64,000 nt of DNA from NCBI RefSeq assembly GCF_011193355.1, contig NZ_CP049780.1, positions 1,029,803-1,093,802 of the forward strand, written 5' to 3'. Source of the DNA: Streptomyces sp. JB150. GTDB taxonomy: Bacteria; Actinomycetota; Actinomycetes; Streptomycetales; Streptomycetaceae. A model generated the notes under the pieces. The model ran no database searches and was not told the DNA's origin. It saw nothing but the letters and a program-made list of their open reading frames with translations. Below, piece after piece: positions 63,206-64,000 of the stretch (position 1 is its first letter; every line of letters starts with the position of its first letter). A program made the position numbers and the translations under genes.

Positions 63206-63814
63206 TCAATCGGTCAGGGCGTCCGCACGAACCAGACGGCGGACCTGTACCACGTAAAGAACTCCTGCCCACCAATACAGCGTTGTACCCCATCCGGCGA
63301 ACGCCCATCCGAAAATAGCAGCGAGTGACGAGACCCATCCACTTCCGTCACTGAGCAGCAGCAGCGGGAAGGCATACATCAGGTTGAAGGTCGCAGCCTT
63401 CCCAAGGAAGTTCACCTGCGGCGGCGGATAGCCGTGGCGGCGGAGGATCCCCACCATCACCAGCAGAACCAGCTCTCGCGCCAGCAGTACGGCGGTCAGC
63501 CAGAGCGGCAGAATCTCACGCCAGGTGAGACCGACCAGGGTCGAGAGGATGTAGAGCCGGTCGGCCGCGGGATCGAGAAGCCGGCCGAGGCTGCTGATCT
63601 GGTTCCACCGCCGCGCCAGCTTGCCGTCCAGGTAATCACTGACGCCGCTCAGAGCCAGTACCAGCAGCGCCCAGCCATCGCTCTGGGGGCCGCCGAACTC
63701 GGGCCTGAGAATCAGCCACAGGAAGAGGGGCACGCCGACGAGACGCGCCATGCTGAGGATGTTCGGGATGGTGAGCACCCGGTCTGTCTGAACACGGGTC
63801 TCCTGGACCTCCAC
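63206..63814 (-). CDS. pgsA: CDP-alcohol phosphatidyltransferase
   Basis: A 202-residue membrane enzyme with about six helices. The signature DG-x2-AR-x8-G-x3-D-x3-D is visible as SGVSDYLDGKLARRWNQISSLGRLLDPAADRL: the acidic residues bind metal and CDP. It transfers a phosphatidyl group from CDP-diacylglycerol to an alcohol such as glycerol-3-phosphate. The mycobacterial counterpart is pgsA2 (Rv1822). GTG 63814 follows AGGAGG; longer frames run into the rRNA terminator and 5S gene and are rejected. Confidence 0.85.
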   Translation of the reverse strand: MEVQETRVQTDRVLTIPNILSMARLVGVPLFLWLILRPEFGGPQSDGWALLVLALSGVSDYLDGKLARRWNQISSLGRLLDPAADRLYILSTLVGLTWREILPLWLTAVLLARELVLLVMVGILRRHGYPPPQVNFLGKAATFNLMYAFPLLLLSDGSGWVSSLAAIFGWAFAGWGTTLYWWAGVLYVVQVRRLVRADALTD

Positions 63815-63870
63815 CCGGGGGCCTCCTGTGGGAAACGTACCAACGATGCCCCCCGACCTTACCTCAACAC

Positions 63871-63914
63871 AAAAAAGCTCTGGCCCTCGGGCTGTATGCC
63901 CAAGAGCCAGAGCT
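63871..63914 (-). terminator. Rho-independent terminator of the rrn operon
   Basis: On the minus strand AGCTCTGGCTCTTGGGC pairs with GCCCGAGGGCCAGAGCT (63898-63914 with 63876-63892; 17 bp with two G-U pairs), a 5-nt loop, then six T (63871-63876). One of few terminators here with a T-run. It begins 9 nt after the 5S 3' end. Confidence 0.92.
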
Positions 63915-63922
63915 CTAAAAGG

Positions 63923-64000
63923 AGTTCGGCGGCGTCCTACTCTCCCACAGGGTCCCCCCTGCAGTACCATCGGCGCTGTAAGGCTTAGCTTCCGGGTTCG
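63923..64000 (-). rRNA. rrf: 5S ribosomal RNA, 3' part
   Basis: The minus strand reads CCGAACCCGGAAGCTAAGCC, GCGCCGATGGTACTGCAGGG and GGGAGAGTAGGACGCCGCCG, ending near 63923: the 3' two-thirds of actinobacterial 5S rRNA (about 78 of about 118 nt). The rest, and presumably 23S, 16S, lie beyond the right edge. Confidence 0.95.

Noticed and set aside
63815..63970. Longer start for the phosphatidyltransferase
   Set aside because: It would run through the rRNA terminator and into 5S rRNA; GTG 63814 has AGGAGG at proper distance.

Overview
The window is a piece of a Streptomyces chromosome. It is uniformly very GC-rich with the usual high-GC codon bias, GTG starts are frequent, and it carries many Streptomyces hallmark genes: a divergent third EF-Tu, two DUF881 proteins, a zinc-ribbon/FHA protein, DUF5999, and an apolipoprotein N-acyltransferase. 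From memory, the gene order matches the S. coelicolor SCO1320-SCO1389 neighbourhood; this was not checked. A partial 5S rRNA gene at the right edge marks the end of an rrn operon on the minus strand.

Layout. 1-2966: one end of an integrative element. It has two divergent small HTH regulators separated by two identical 13-bp palindromes, an unrecognised protein with an internal duplication, and a tyrosine integrase ending at a hairpin beside the 3' end of a thioesterase gene. 2988-11875: core and accessory housekeeping genes (thioesterase, DUF8017-like membrane protein, MFS exporter, spermidine-synthase-like enzyme, tuf3, AlkD-type glycosylase, TVP38 membrane protein, thiolase). 12018-15446: HxlR regulator, then a three-gene sugar operon (Gfo/Idh oxidoreductase, DUF6807 protein, cupin) under a LacI-type operator; the cupin is a pseudogene in this sequence. 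15703-24268: uppP, small conserved genes, lnt, and a monooxygenase/oxidoreductase pair divergent from a TetR gene with two matching operators. 24602-28805: ung, an orphan oligopeptide-type binding lipoprotein, two SDR genes. 29056-35618: excalibur protein, a HipA-like kinase + DUF3037 pair, a Rieske lipoprotein, LysR/EamA and MocR/flavoprotein divergent pairs. 35926-43691: EamA, orphan Clp-N, PadR, PhzF, CPBP protease, GCS2 ligase, DUF5999. 43750-49566: GH43 enzyme with a glycine-rich insertion and a molybdate ABC operon preceded by an HTH-TOBE gene. 49699-52850: gcvP under a tandem glycine riboswitch. 52970-63814: PRC-barrel, dinB, then the actinobacterial block MerR / bifunctional nuclease / FtsR / FHA / DUF881 / Sbp / DUF881 / ManC-like / PgsA-like, which parallels the M. 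tuberculosis Rv1822-Rv1832 region. 63871-64000: rrn terminator and 5S rRNA.

Many genes show a TANNNT -10 hexamer 6-8 bases before the start codon and no Shine-Dalgarno sequence, so leaderless transcription looks common here and was used to set several starts. Divergent regulator/target pairs usually have a clear palindrome between them. The most intriguing little-described unit is the HipA-like kinase + DUF3037 pair, whose -10 box lies inside a perfect palindrome abutting the start codon. Also notable are the element-end gene with duplicated domains, the leader ORF before tuf3 and the glycine-rich insertion in the GH43 enzyme.
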